A stretch of 16,883 nt of DNA from an uncultured Rivibacter sp. (GTDB taxonomy: Bacteria; Pseudomonadota; Gammaproteobacteria; Burkholderiales; Burkholderiaceae). The stretch covers positions 1 to 16,883 of the forward strand of contig CAMLLU010000100.1 in the NCBI GenBank assembly GCA_946480925.1. The letters are read 5' to 3'. Shown here one piece after another: positions 1 to 9,049 of this stretch. How positions within the stretch are numbered: the stretch's first letter is position 1; each line of letters begins with the position of its first letter. The notes below the pieces were generated by a model. It did not search any database. It was not told the DNA's origin and saw nothing but the letters and a program-made list of their open reading frames with translations. A program made the translations under genes and the position numbers.

Positions 1-4
1 CCAC

Positions 5-80
5 GCGGGAGTAGCTCAGTTGGTAGAGCGCAACCTTGCCAAGGTTGAGGTCGCGAGTTCGAGACTCGTCTCCCGCTCCA
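5..80 (+). tRNA. tRNA-Gly (GCC)
   Basis: A complete 76-nt cloverleaf with an encoded CCA end. The acceptor stem GCGGGAG (5-11) pairs perfectly with CTCCCGC (70-76), followed by discriminator T77 and CCA at 78-80. The anticodon stem CAACC/GGTTG encloses the loop TTGCCAA, giving anticodon GCC (glycine). The D-arm (AGCTCAGTTGGTAGAGC) and the TΨC arm (GAGTTCGAGACTC) are canonical. It lies just upstream of tRNA-Cys, a pairing that is common in proteobacteria. Confidence 0.97.
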
Positions 81-89
81 AATACAAAG

Positions 90-123
90 GGAAGCCCGAA
101 TAAAAAACGGCTTCCTTTTTTTT
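90..123 (+). terminator. Intrinsic-terminator-like hairpin after tRNA-Gly
   Basis: GGAAGCC (90-96) pairs perfectly with GGCTTCC (109-115) around an A-rich 12-nt loop, and is followed directly by eight T residues (116-123). This is a classical rho-independent terminator shape. It sits between tRNA-Gly and tRNA-Cys, so the two tRNAs may be partly uncoupled. It could also act as a processing structure in a joint precursor. The 7-bp stem is short, so termination may be incomplete. Confidence 0.65.
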
Positions 124-158
124 GCCAGAATCCGGTCGATTCTGAGAGCCAGATTCAG

Positions 159-232
159 GGCGCGGTAGCAAAGCGGTTATGCACCGGATTGCAAATCCGT
201 GTAGGTCGGTTCGACTCCGGCCCGCGCCTCCA
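159..232 (+). tRNA. tRNA-Cys (GCA)
   Basis: A complete 74-nt cloverleaf. The acceptor stem GGCGCGG (159-165) pairs perfectly with CCGCGCC (222-228). U73 (T229) is the cysteine discriminator base, and CCA (230-232) is encoded. The anticodon arm CCGGA-TTGCAAA-TCCG gives anticodon GCA. The TΨC arm has the canonical GGTTCGACTCC core. It is followed 6 bases later by a strong hairpin terminator. Confidence 0.97.
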
Positions 233-238
233 GACACA

Positions 239-271
239 AAAACGCCCCGCATTGCCGGGGCGTTTTCTTTT
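239..271. terminator. Bidirectional intrinsic terminator (tRNA-Cys / xox operon end)
   Basis: AAAACGCCCCG (239-249) and CGGGGCGTTTT (256-266) form a perfect 11-bp stem with a 6-nt loop. On the plus strand it runs into a T-rich tail (TTTTCTTTT) downstream of tRNA-Cys. On the minus strand the same stem ends in TTTTTGTG, so it can also terminate transcription arriving from the convergent minus-strand genes that end at 336. Confidence 0.85.
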
Positions 272-335
272 CCGAGGCCAGACTTCAGCGTGTGGGAAGA
301 CGTGTGCCCTTTGGGGCTGCGCGCTTCGTGAGCGT

Positions 336-713
336 TCAGCGGTTCTGCGGCTCCCCAGCGATGAAGCAGCTCTTCTTTGCTGCGGCCTGCAGCTGGCGAT
401 AACGGCGAATGTCCTTCTGAAGCTGCTCGGTGTCTCGAATGGTGTTGCCGCGCTCGCCACCGATGCTGTTGGCGTTGCTCGCGGTGTTCATCTCGATGAA
501 GTCGTCGAGCGGCACTTCGCTGGCGATGCGATCCAGCGTGCAGGAGCACTTGCTGAGCATCTCGAAATGGGGGCCGGGGTGCTGCCGCATGCATTCCTCG
601 ACGTAGAGCACGCGCTCGACCGTGGGGTAGTTGTTGCCCTTGGCTTGCGCGCAGCCCACCAGCCCAACCGCCATGCACAGCAGAAAAGCGGGACGGGCAG
701 AACACGTATTCAT
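336..713 (-). CDS. Small cysteine-containing lipoprotein of unknown function, last gene of xox cluster
   Basis: This encodes a 125-aa protein that I cannot assign to a named family. The N-terminus carries a lipoprotein-type signal with a lipobox ending LVGC (C21), so the mature protein is probably a membrane-anchored periplasmic lipoprotein of about 105 residues. The mature part has C41, a CxC pair at C56/C58 and C116, which could form disulfides. A polar segment around residues 78-92 (SNANSIGGERGN) and a basic helix-like segment near 95-114 follow. The start is well supported: AGGAGG lies about 10 nt upstream, and the ATG overlaps the preceding gene's stop by 4 bp (710-713, ATGA), which implies translational coupling. 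Its position suggests a role supporting the periplasmic methanol dehydrogenase system. That role is inferred only. Confidence 0.85.
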   Translation of the reverse strand: MNTCSARPAFLLCMAVGLVGCAQAKGNNYPTVERVLYVEECMRQHPGPHFEMLSKCSCTLDRIASEVPLDDFIEMNTASNANSIGGERGNTIRDTEQLQKDIRRYRQLQAAAKKSCFIAGEPQNR

Positions 714-1390
714 GGCGATGTGACCTCCTGCAATGTCAGTGTTTCCTGCAGCGCTGGTGGATCGGCCGCTTGCGCTGCGGGTAGCAATGTGCGGATCTGT
801 GCCACGCCTCCCGGCAGGGCTTTCGCCAGCACGAAGATGTACTGCTTGTCGGCAAAGCGGTCGTAGCGATCTCGCCTGGGGTCGTTTGCGTAAGGAGTGA
901 TGCTGACCCGCTGCGCCGGCATCTCGCGGCCGCGGTAGCGCACGGTGACAGGCGTGACCTGCGCCTGGTCCACCAGCGCCATGCGGATGCGCTTGCGAAA
1001 GTAGTTGGGCTGGCCTCGCGTGAGGCGCTGCATCTCGCGAACGTCATGCTCGAGGAAGTACATCAGCACGGGGTTGGACTTTGCATCGGCCACGTCCAGC
1101 GGCGGCAGGTGCTGTCCGCTGGCGAATCCCGTCTTGGAATTGCAGCAAGTGCCGCCGGCACCCGCGCTGAGTTGAAGCGTCACTTCGTCGTGAGCGTTCT
1201 TCTCGAGGGAGCCCTCCTTGCGATAGTCGTAGCGCAGGGTGATGGGAGGCTTCACGTCACCGAGATGCGGGTCTACGAACAGCAGTTGCTCCGCCTGCGA
1301 CATGGGTTGGCCCGCTGCTGCGGCGGCATAGACGATGCACAGCCCCACTTGCGACAGGACGCGAAGGGCGGACCTCATGCAGGCTTTCAT
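710..1390 (-). CDS. Secreted hypothetical protein (226 aa) in xox cluster
   Basis: I do not recognise a named family for this protein. Residues 1-27 look like a Sec signal peptide: a basic start, a hydrophobic stretch, then an alanine run ending in AAAAAG. The mature part starts with a region of alternating hydrophobic residues suggestive of beta structure (PPITLRYDYRK...EVTLQLS, residues 48-75). It carries a vicinal cysteine pair (C82-C83, TCCNSK) and ends in a Pro/Ala/Leu-rich tail. The start ATG overlaps the stop of the protease gene by 4 bp (1387-1390), and its own stop overlaps the next gene by 4 bp, so it sits in the middle of a coupled trio. A periplasmic accessory role for the quinoprotein dehydrogenase is plausible from context but unproven. 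A slightly later start (Met5, 1378) is possible. Confidence 0.85.
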   Translation of the reverse strand: MKACMRSALRVLSQVGLCIVYAAAAAGQPMSQAEQLLFVDPHLGDVKPPITLRYDYRKEGSLEKNAHDEVTLQLSAGAGGTCCNSKTGFASGQHLPPLDVADAKSNPVLMYFLEHDVREMQRLTRGQPNYFRKRIRMALVDQAQVTPVTVRYRGREMPAQRVSITPYANDPRRDRYDRFADKQYIFVLAKALPGGVAQIRTLLPAAQAADPPALQETLTLQEVTSP

Positions 1391-2439
1391 CGCGTGTTGT
1401 CTCGTTGCCCGTCGATCTGACCGGCTTTCAGCTCTGCAGAGACTTCCAGCGCAAGGCCGGGGTCGCGCACCATCAGTTCGGTGATGGCGTGTTGTGCGTC
1501 CTGCTCGCGGCCCATGCGGTGGTACAGGCGCGCCAGGCGGGCCCAGCTGCGGCTGTAGTCGGGGTCGATGGCCAGGCTCTGCTGCCAGGCGGATATGGCC
1601 TGCTCGCTTTCACCCAGGCCTTCGGCGGCGACGGCCTGCATGTAGAAAGGTTCCGGATCGTCGCCGTTGTCATGGGCCCAGCGACCGGCCAATCGGGCCA
1701 GCGCGGCCCAGTCGCCGGCCTGCTCCAGCGATGCGGCTTGCAGGAAGGTCGGTCGGGAGGCTTCGGCTGCCTCCCAGAAGGCGCGTGTATCAGGCCGCGC
1801 CGATGGGGCGAAGCGCAGCTCGCCGGTCGCGGCGTCCAGCAGCCAGTCGGCAGGGGCGGCGTAGTAGTGGGCTTTGCCGCCGCGCAGGCGGAACGTGAGG
1901 ATGCCAACCAATGCGCCATTGCTGTCGAACAGCCCGCCACCGCTGGCACCGGACGTGAAGCCGTTGCTGCATTGGATGACGTGGCTGCCGGCCCAGCGAT
2001 GCAGCGCCACGACGCTTCCCCCGCTGATCTGAAGACCGGCACCCCCGGTGTAGCCCAGCGCGACCAGTTCCTGGCCCTGACGCAGTTCGCTCGAGCGCGC
2101 AATGGGCACGACCGCCGGCTGCATCAGACCGGATACACGAAGCACGCACACATCGCGCTCGGCGTCCACCGACAGTGGCAGCGCGATTGCGCGCACGCTG
2201 CCCTGGATCACCGTTACCGTGCGTGCATTGCGCGTGACGTGGCAATTGGTGACCACCTGCTCGCCAGCCACGATGACGCCCGAGCCGATCTGTACCCGGC
2301 CGCTGCCGTCGGTGGCCTCGACTCGCAGCACACTGCGACCCAGCCGCGTGACCACCTTGCGATCGAGTTCCGCTGAGGCCGAGCTGGCGCTCAAAAGACA
2401 GGCTGCCAGCAGCGTGGAGCCTCTCATGCCGCGCAGCAT
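1387..2439 (-). CDS. Secreted trypsin-like serine protease with C-terminal TPRs
   Basis: An S1/DegP-like trypsin fold is followed by tetratricopeptide repeats. From Met at 2439 the signal peptide is roughly residues 1-23, ending in ASA. Triad candidates are H67 (TNCHV), D96 (ERDVCVL) and S166 (SGASGGGLFD). No PDZ domain is visible. Residues about 225-340 hold a helical region with at least two TPR-like units (AVAAEGLGESEQAI..., WARLARLYHRMGREQDA...), presumably for protein binding. The start is uncertain. No ribosome site precedes the ATGs at 2439 or 2427, while an in-frame GTG at 2553, 8 nt after the xoxJ stop, has GAGG 5 nt upstream. That start would add about 38 residues including a Gln/Pro-rich stretch. 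The stop overlaps the next gene (1387-1390). It may mature or control quality of periplasmic dehydrogenase components, which is inference. Confidence 0.88.
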   Translation of the reverse strand: MLRGMRGSTLLAACLLSASSASAELDRKVVTRLGRSVLRVEATDGSGRVQIGSGVIVAGEQVVTNCHVTRNARTVTVIQGSVRAIALPLSVDAERDVCVLRVSGLMQPAVVPIARSSELRQGQELVALGYTGGAGLQISGGSVVALHRWAGSHVIQCSNGFTSGASGGGLFDSNGALVGILTFRLRGGKAHYYAAPADWLLDAATGELRFAPSARPDTRAFWEAAEASRPTFLQAASLEQAGDWAALARLAGRWAHDNGDDPEPFYMQAVAAEGLGESEQAISAWQQSLAIDPDYSRSWARLARLYHRMGREQDAQHAITELMVRDPGLALEVSAELKAGQIDGQRDNTR

Positions 2440-2560
2440 GAAGGGAGGCGACGGCGACACGGCGACTTGTGGCTGCCGTTGAGGTTGCTGCTGCGGTTGC
2501 GCATGCGTCGCCGGCTGCGTCGGCGGTTGGCTGTGCGACTCGGTCCGGCCCACGCGAACC

Positions 2561-3454
2561 TCACGGCTTGTTGCCAGCGTTCGTTTCGGCGGGCAACTCG
2601 AGCAGCGGCACACCGTACTCGCGCAAGATGGCGTCGATCTCGGCGCGTTTGTTCTCGATCAGGGTCTCGATCTGCTGCTTCCACTCGCGTTCACCGTAGC
2701 GCACGCCCATGGCCATGGCGTAGTCGAAGCGAACACCGGGTTCCGAAGGCAAGGGCACCACCACCAGCTCCGGCGTGCGCACCCGCTTGGCATAGAAGCC
2801 CGCAATGGGCCCCCACACGATGGCCGCGTCGATCTTGCCGCCAGCCAGGTCGCGCTCGATGATTTCACCGGGGTACTGCTCCGGGTCGGGGCTCATGGTG
2901 AGATAGGGCACGCCCTGATCTACGAGGTTGTGCTTGTGGAGCCACTGCGTGGCCGGCGAGCGGTCGTAGATGCCGATCTTCAGCGACGCCAAGCGCTTCG
3001 GGTCGAGCTTCAGGAATTCCTCGCTGGTCTTCACGCCGTCGAGCCTGCGGCCGCGCGCGTACACCAGTGCATAGGTCGAGCGGTAGTACGGCTTGGTGGC
3101 CGACACCTGGTCGAAGCCTGCGGGCACGCCCATCACCACGTCGCAGGGGTAGTCCTTGCCGGGCAGCTTGTAGCGCAGCGTGTTGCGAATGAACGCCAGG
3201 CGCTGCGGGAACGAGTAGTACTCCACCGGCAGCTTCAGCTCACGCGCAAACAGCTCCGCAATGCGGTTTTCGTAGCCCTCACCCTTCACGCTGGAAAAGG
3301 GCAGGTTGTTCGGGTCCTGGCACACGCGGAAGGCCTTGCGCGGCGGCGCCTCGTCGGCCAGGGCGGCGTGCGCAGACAGCGCCAGCAAGGCGGCAGCGGC
3401 ACTTTGCGCGGCGAAGGTCGCCAACGATCCGCGCTGCGGCCTCGTGCTGTTCAC
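2561..3454 (-). CDS. xoxJ: XoxJ/MxaJ-like periplasmic substrate-binding protein
   Basis: A 297-aa protein of the quinoprotein-dehydrogenase-associated solute-binding family (MxaJ/XoxJ). The N-terminal signal peptide (about residues 1-34, ALADE) directs it to the periplasm. The family core begins at AFRVCQDPNNLPFSS (residues 41-55), followed by GYENRIAELFARELKLPVEYY, with C45 and C104 available for a disulfide. The C-terminal lobe has IDAAIVWGPIAGFYA, typical of type 2 binding folds. XoxJ proteins are thought to help activate or mature XoxF rather than import a solute. The start is GTG at 3454: it overlaps the cytochrome stop by 4 bp (GTGA) and has AGGAGA 8 nt upstream. The order after xoxF and xoxG matches known xox clusters. 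Confidence 0.92.
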   Translation of the reverse strand: MNSTRPQRGSLATFAAQSAAAALLALSAHAALADEAPPRKAFRVCQDPNNLPFSSVKGEGYENRIAELFARELKLPVEYYSFPQRLAFIRNTLRYKLPGKDYPCDVVMGVPAGFDQVSATKPYYRSTYALVYARGRRLDGVKTSEEFLKLDPKRLASLKIGIYDRSPATQWLHKHNLVDQGVPYLTMSPDPEQYPGEIIERDLAGGKIDAAIVWGPIAGFYAKRVRTPELVVVPLPSEPGVRFDYAMAMGVRYGEREWKQQIETLIENKRAEIDAILREYGVPLLELPAETNAGNKP

Positions 3455-3849
3455 TTCGAAATCTCCTGCACCTTGGCGGAGGTGATGGCACCGTCGGAGC
3501 GGCCCTTGAGGTAGGCGTAGAGCGGCTCCACGCTGTCCATCACGGTGGCGTTGGTGCCGAAGGCCGGCATGCCCTTTTCGAGCCGACCGTCCTTTATGGT
3601 CTTGATGAAGTCTTCCTTGCTCAGCGTCTTCAGGCTCGCCAGGAGCGAAGGACCCACCATGCCTTCCTGATTGGGGCCGTGGCAGCGGTCGCAAGCGCCC
3701 GAGCGCCAGGCGCGGAATCCCTTCATCGTATTGGCGTCGACCTTGTTGCCGTCGACGACGGTATAGAGCTTGTCTTCCGCCTTGCCTGCGGCGCCTGCAA
3801 GGCAGGCGGCCAGTGACAACACGGCAATGGCGGCAGTTCGGTACTTCAT
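3451..3849 (-). CDS. xoxG: Periplasmic c-type cytochrome, XoxG-like electron acceptor
   Basis: A 132-aa class I cytochrome c. The signal peptide covers residues 1-24 (LAGAAGKA). The single heme-binding motif CDRCH is at C53-H57 and the likely distal ligand is M94 in KGMPAFG. After the heme motif, QEGMVGPSL resembles small cytochromes that accept electrons from PQQ dehydrogenases. It sits directly downstream of xoxF and overlaps xoxJ, so its probable role is to take electrons from reduced XoxF and pass them to a terminal oxidase in the periplasm. The 145-bp gap to xoxF contains a strong stem-loop. The gene name rests on context plus fold; sequence alone shows only a monoheme cytochrome c. Confidence 0.9.
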   Translation of the reverse strand: MKYRTAAIAVLSLAACLAGAAGKAEDKLYTVVDGNKVDANTMKGFRAWRSGACDRCHGPNQEGMVGPSLLASLKTLSKEDFIKTIKDGRLEKGMPAFGTNATVMDSVEPLYAYLKGRSDGAITSAKVQEISK

Positions 3850-3916
3850 CGGTCAATCACTCCAGGTCTCAGAGGTTCGTGGGAAGGCGTGCGCCTGCGA
3901 AAGGGGGGAGGGGACT

Positions 3917-3955
3917 GCCGGCAGCTGGATGGGTGCATGACCCCCAGCTGCCGGC
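3917..3955 (-). terminator. Strong stem-loop between xoxF and xoxG (attenuator or mRNA-stabilising)
   Basis: GCCGGCAGCTGG (3917-3928) and CCAGCTGCCGGC (3944-3955) form a perfect 12-bp stem around a 15-nt loop that contains GGGT...ACCC and can extend the pairing. A flanking GGGA/TCCC match may lengthen it further. In the direction of transcription the downstream flank is C-rich with only a short TTT, so this is not a textbook terminator. It may cause partial termination or protect the 3' end of the abundant xoxF message, lowering expression of the downstream genes relative to xoxF. Confidence 0.6.
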
Positions 3956-3994
3956 TTCCCTGGTTCTCTCTGTCTTGGTCTGCTCAGCGAGAGC

Positions 3995-5815
3995 TCAGTT
4001 CGGCAGTGCAAACACTGTCAACGAACCGCCCAGCTCGGTGTACTGCGACAGCTCGCGGTAGCCGCCCACCGCACCGAGGCCATCGTTGTCTTTCTCGAGG
4101 CCTGCCGCCATGCCGATGCCGGCCCAGCCACCGATGCCCGAGTAGACGCCGATGTACTGCTTGCCCTTGTGTTCATAGGTGAACACGTTGCCGATGATCC
4201 CGGAGGGCGTCTTGAACTTGAACAGTTCCTTGGTGATGTCCTTCGCGTCCACGCACTTCAGGTAGCCCTCGAGCGTGCCGTAGCAGCTGATGCCGCCCGC
4301 GGTGTTGAGCGAGCCGCTCCACACCGAGAACTTCTCGGGCTTGCTCTGCACGATCTTGCCGGTGCCGGCGTCCCAGGTGATGTAGTTGCCCATGCCGCCG
4401 TGGCTGCCGGGGGCGGGATACATCGCCAACGTGGCGCCCACATACGGCTGGCCCGCGGTGTACTCGACCTTGAACGGCTCGTAGTCCATGCACACGTGGT
4501 TGGTGGGCACGTAGAAGAGCTTGGTGTTGGGGTCGTACGAGGCAGGCTGCTGGTCCTTCGTGCCGAGCGCCGCGGGGCAGATGCCCTTGGTGTTCACGTC
4601 AGGCCCGTTCTTCGCCGTGGAGTACTTCGCCACCACCTGCGGGCGGCCCGTCTTCATGTCGACGTGCGTGGCCCAGTTCACCACCGGGTCGTACTTCTCG
4701 GCCACCAGCAAGGCACCGCTGATGCGGTCCATCGTGTAGGCGAAGCCGTTGCGGTCGAAGTGCACCAGTGCCTTGGTCGGCTTGCCCTTCACGTTGATGT
4801 CCGCCAGGATCATTTCGTTGATCCCGTCGAAGTCCCACTCGTCGTAGGGCGTCATCTGGTAGGCCCACTTCGCCATGCCGGTGTCGACGTCACGCGCGAA
4901 GATGGTCATCGACCACTTGTTGTCGCCGGGGCGTTGCGCAGGGTTCCAGGTGGAGGGGTTGCCGGTGCCGTAATAGAGCAGGTTGGCCGCCTTGTCGTAG
5001 CTGTACCAGCCCCAGGTCGTGCCGCCGCCGGTCTTCCACTGGTCGCCCTGCCAGGTCTTGATCGACGAGTCCTTGCCCACGGGCTTCAGGCTGCCGTCGG
5101 CCCACGTCATGGTCTTCTCGGGGTCCATCAGCATCTCGGCGTCGGGGCCGGTGCTGTAGGCCCTCCAGGCCTGCTTGCCGGTGTTGATGTCGTAGGCGGC
5201 CAGGTAGCCGCGCACGCCCCATTCACCGCCGCTGATGCCCGTGATCACCTTGTCCTTGAAGATGTGCGGTGCGTTCGTGTTGACCGCGCCCACCTTCGGG
5301 TCGCCGTTCTTCACGCTCCACACCACCTTGCCGGTCTTCGCGTCCAGCGCCACCAGCATGCTGTCGGCCTGCTGCAGGAAGACCTTGCCCTCGGCATAGG
5401 CGACCCCGCGGTTCACCGTGTCGCAGCACATCTGCGCGATCACCGCGGTGTCCTGCTTGGGCTCGTACTTCCACTTGATCTTCTGCGTGTCCAGGTCCAC
5501 CGCGAACACCTTGTTCGGGAACGGCGAGTGGATGAACATCGTGCCGTCCACCACCAGCGGCGAGCCTTCGTGGCCGCGCAACACACCCGTCGAGAAGGTC
5601 CAGGCGACCTGCATCTTGCCGACGTTGCGTGTGTTGATCTGGTTGAGCTTGCTGTAGCGCTGGTTGTACATGTCGCCAGCCTGCATCGCCCAGTTCTTCG
5701 AGTTGGCGATGTTCTTCTCGACATCGGCATTGGCGGCTACGAGCGCTGGTATCGCCAGCGCCAGGGCTCCGAGCGAGCACTGGAGGCTCGCAGTCGATCG
5801 CAATGAAAACCTCAT
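3995..5815 (-). CDS. xoxF: Lanthanide-dependent PQQ methanol dehydrogenase XoxF
   Basis: A 606-aa quinoprotein alcohol dehydrogenase with an eight-bladed propeller fold. It oxidises methanol (and probably formaldehyde) in the periplasm using PQQ. The signal peptide ends near VAANA (about residue 30). Key residues from the chosen start are the vicinal disulfide C130-C131 (QMCCDT), E198 (GGEWGVRG), N286 (GTGNPSTW), the catalytic D328, and the extra D330 in WDFDGINEM. In the calcium enzyme MxaF this last position is usually Ala. The second Asp is the accepted signature of lanthanide binding. Two adjacent ATGs (5818 and 5815) are possible. AGGAG lies 6 nt before the second, which I chose. No mxaI small subunit is nearby, as expected for XoxF. 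Confidence 0.96.
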   Translation of the reverse strand: MRFSLRSTASLQCSLGALALAIPALVAANADVEKNIANSKNWAMQAGDMYNQRYSKLNQINTRNVGKMQVAWTFSTGVLRGHEGSPLVVDGTMFIHSPFPNKVFAVDLDTQKIKWKYEPKQDTAVIAQMCCDTVNRGVAYAEGKVFLQQADSMLVALDAKTGKVVWSVKNGDPKVGAVNTNAPHIFKDKVITGISGGEWGVRGYLAAYDINTGKQAWRAYSTGPDAEMLMDPEKTMTWADGSLKPVGKDSSIKTWQGDQWKTGGGTTWGWYSYDKAANLLYYGTGNPSTWNPAQRPGDNKWSMTIFARDVDTGMAKWAYQMTPYDEWDFDGINEMILADINVKGKPTKALVHFDRNGFAYTMDRISGALLVAEKYDPVVNWATHVDMKTGRPQVVAKYSTAKNGPDVNTKGICPAALGTKDQQPASYDPNTKLFYVPTNHVCMDYEPFKVEYTAGQPYVGATLAMYPAPGSHGGMGNYITWDAGTGKIVQSKPEKFSVWSGSLNTAGGISCYGTLEGYLKCVDAKDITKELFKFKTPSGIIGNVFTYEHKGKQYIGVYSGIGGWAGIGMAAGLEKDNDGLGAVGGYRELSQYTELGGSLTVFALPN

Positions 5816-5900
5816 CATCGTCTCCTGTGCATTCCTGTGTGAATGTGAGCGGGCTCCACCTCGGCGTGCTCGAAGAGTTCCCGGATGAGGTTGTAGGAGG

Positions 5901-5915
5901 GCAGCGTGGTTGCCA
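5901..5915 (-). promoter_or_regulatory. Possible sigma-54 (-24/-12) element upstream of xoxF
   Basis: Read on the minus strand the sequence is TGGCAACCACGCTGC. The GG and GC doublets have the 10-base spacing of the sigma-54 consensus TGGCACG-N4-TTGC, and TGGCA and TGC match. It lies about 85 bases upstream of the xoxF start, in the 170-bp gap between cbbR and xoxF. The match is partial and could be chance in GC-rich DNA. The position on the correct strand is the main support. Confidence 0.25.
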
Positions 5916-5941
5916 CCACTTAGTGCAGACCCTCGCGCACC

Positions 5942-5955
5942 GTTCAATATGGAAC
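5942..5955. promoter_or_regulatory. Imperfect palindrome upstream of xoxF, possible operator
   Basis: GTTCAATATGGAAC is a 14-bp dyad (GTTC/GAAC arms with an ATAT centre) with one mismatched pair. It is a conspicuously AT-rich patch in the cbbR-xoxF gap, about 130 bases upstream of the xoxF start and 31 bases beyond the cbbR stop. A regulator operator for xoxF is plausible. The protein that would bind it is unknown. Confidence 0.3.
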
Positions 5956-5985
5956 AGTGGGCCCCGGCGCGCGGTGTGCAGTGCG

Positions 5986-8594
<2,609 letters not shown>

Positions 8595-8618
8595 AGGCAG
8601 CAAAGGAGCACGACCATC

Positions 8619-9038
8619 ATGCGCATCACGCAAGGCACCTTTTCGTTCCTGCCCGAGCTCACCGACGAGCAGGTCCTCAAGCAGATCGAGTACTGCCTGG
8701 GCAAGGGCTGGGCCGTCGGCGTCGAATACACCGACGACCCGCATCCGCGCAACACGTACTGGGAAATGTTCGGCATGCCGATGTTCGACCTGCAGGACGC
8801 CGCCGGCGTGCTGCTGGAGATCAAGAACTGCCGCAACACGTTCCCGAGCCACTACATCCGCGTCACCGCCTTCGATTCGACCCACGGCGTGGAGTCGGTG
8901 GTGCTGTCGTTCATCGTCAACCGCCCGGCCGAGGAGCCCGGCTTCCGCCTGGTGCGCACCGAAGGGCCGGGCCGGAAGGTGCACTACGCGATCGAGAGCT
9001 ACGCCGTCGCACGGCAGCCCGAAGGCGCAAGGTATTGA
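8619..9038 (+). CDS. cbbS: RubisCO small subunit, red type
   Basis: The 139-aa small chain of the L8S8 RubisCO holoenzyme. The N-terminus [18 protein letters not shown] and the segment [23 protein letters not shown] are characteristic. The longer C-terminal extension (from about residue 110, [21 protein letters not shown]) is the red-type hairpin that lines the central pore in this class. GGAG lies about 10 nt upstream of the ATG. It sits 24 nt after cbbL and 11 nt before cbbX, consistent with co-transcription and stoichiometric production with CbbL. Confidence 0.97.
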   Translation: MRITQGTFSFLPELTDEQVLKQIEYCLGKGWAVGVEYTDDPHPRNTYWEMFGMPMFDLQDAAGVLLEIKNCRNTFPSHYIRVTAFDSTHGVESVVLSFIVNRPAEEPGFRLVRTEGPGRKVHYAIESYAVARQPEGARY

Positions 9039-9049
9039 TGAGGTGACCC

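Noticed and set aside
16..705. 229-codon minus-strand frame across both tRNAs
   Set aside because: Runs through two structured tRNAs and overlaps the better supported lipoprotein gene in another frame.
2470..2560. Collagen-like or amyloid-type Gln/Pro domain as a functional feature
   Set aside because: Translation of this segment depends on an uncertain start; may simply be untranslated.
3455..3856. N-terminal extension of the xoxJ frame through the cytochrome gene
   Set aside because: Overlaps the cytochrome c coding region; the GTG at 3454 has a ribosome site and a typical signal peptide.
4169..5806. Long plus-strand open frame (545 codons) antisense to xoxF
   Set aside because: Fully overlaps a clear XoxF with conserved motifs; the product is low-complexity Val/His/Arg/Leu-rich, typical of a GC-rich antisense shadow.
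5816..5947. N-terminal extension of XoxF up to 5947
   Set aside because: AGGAG immediately before 5815-5818 plus a typical signal peptide after it support the shorter start.
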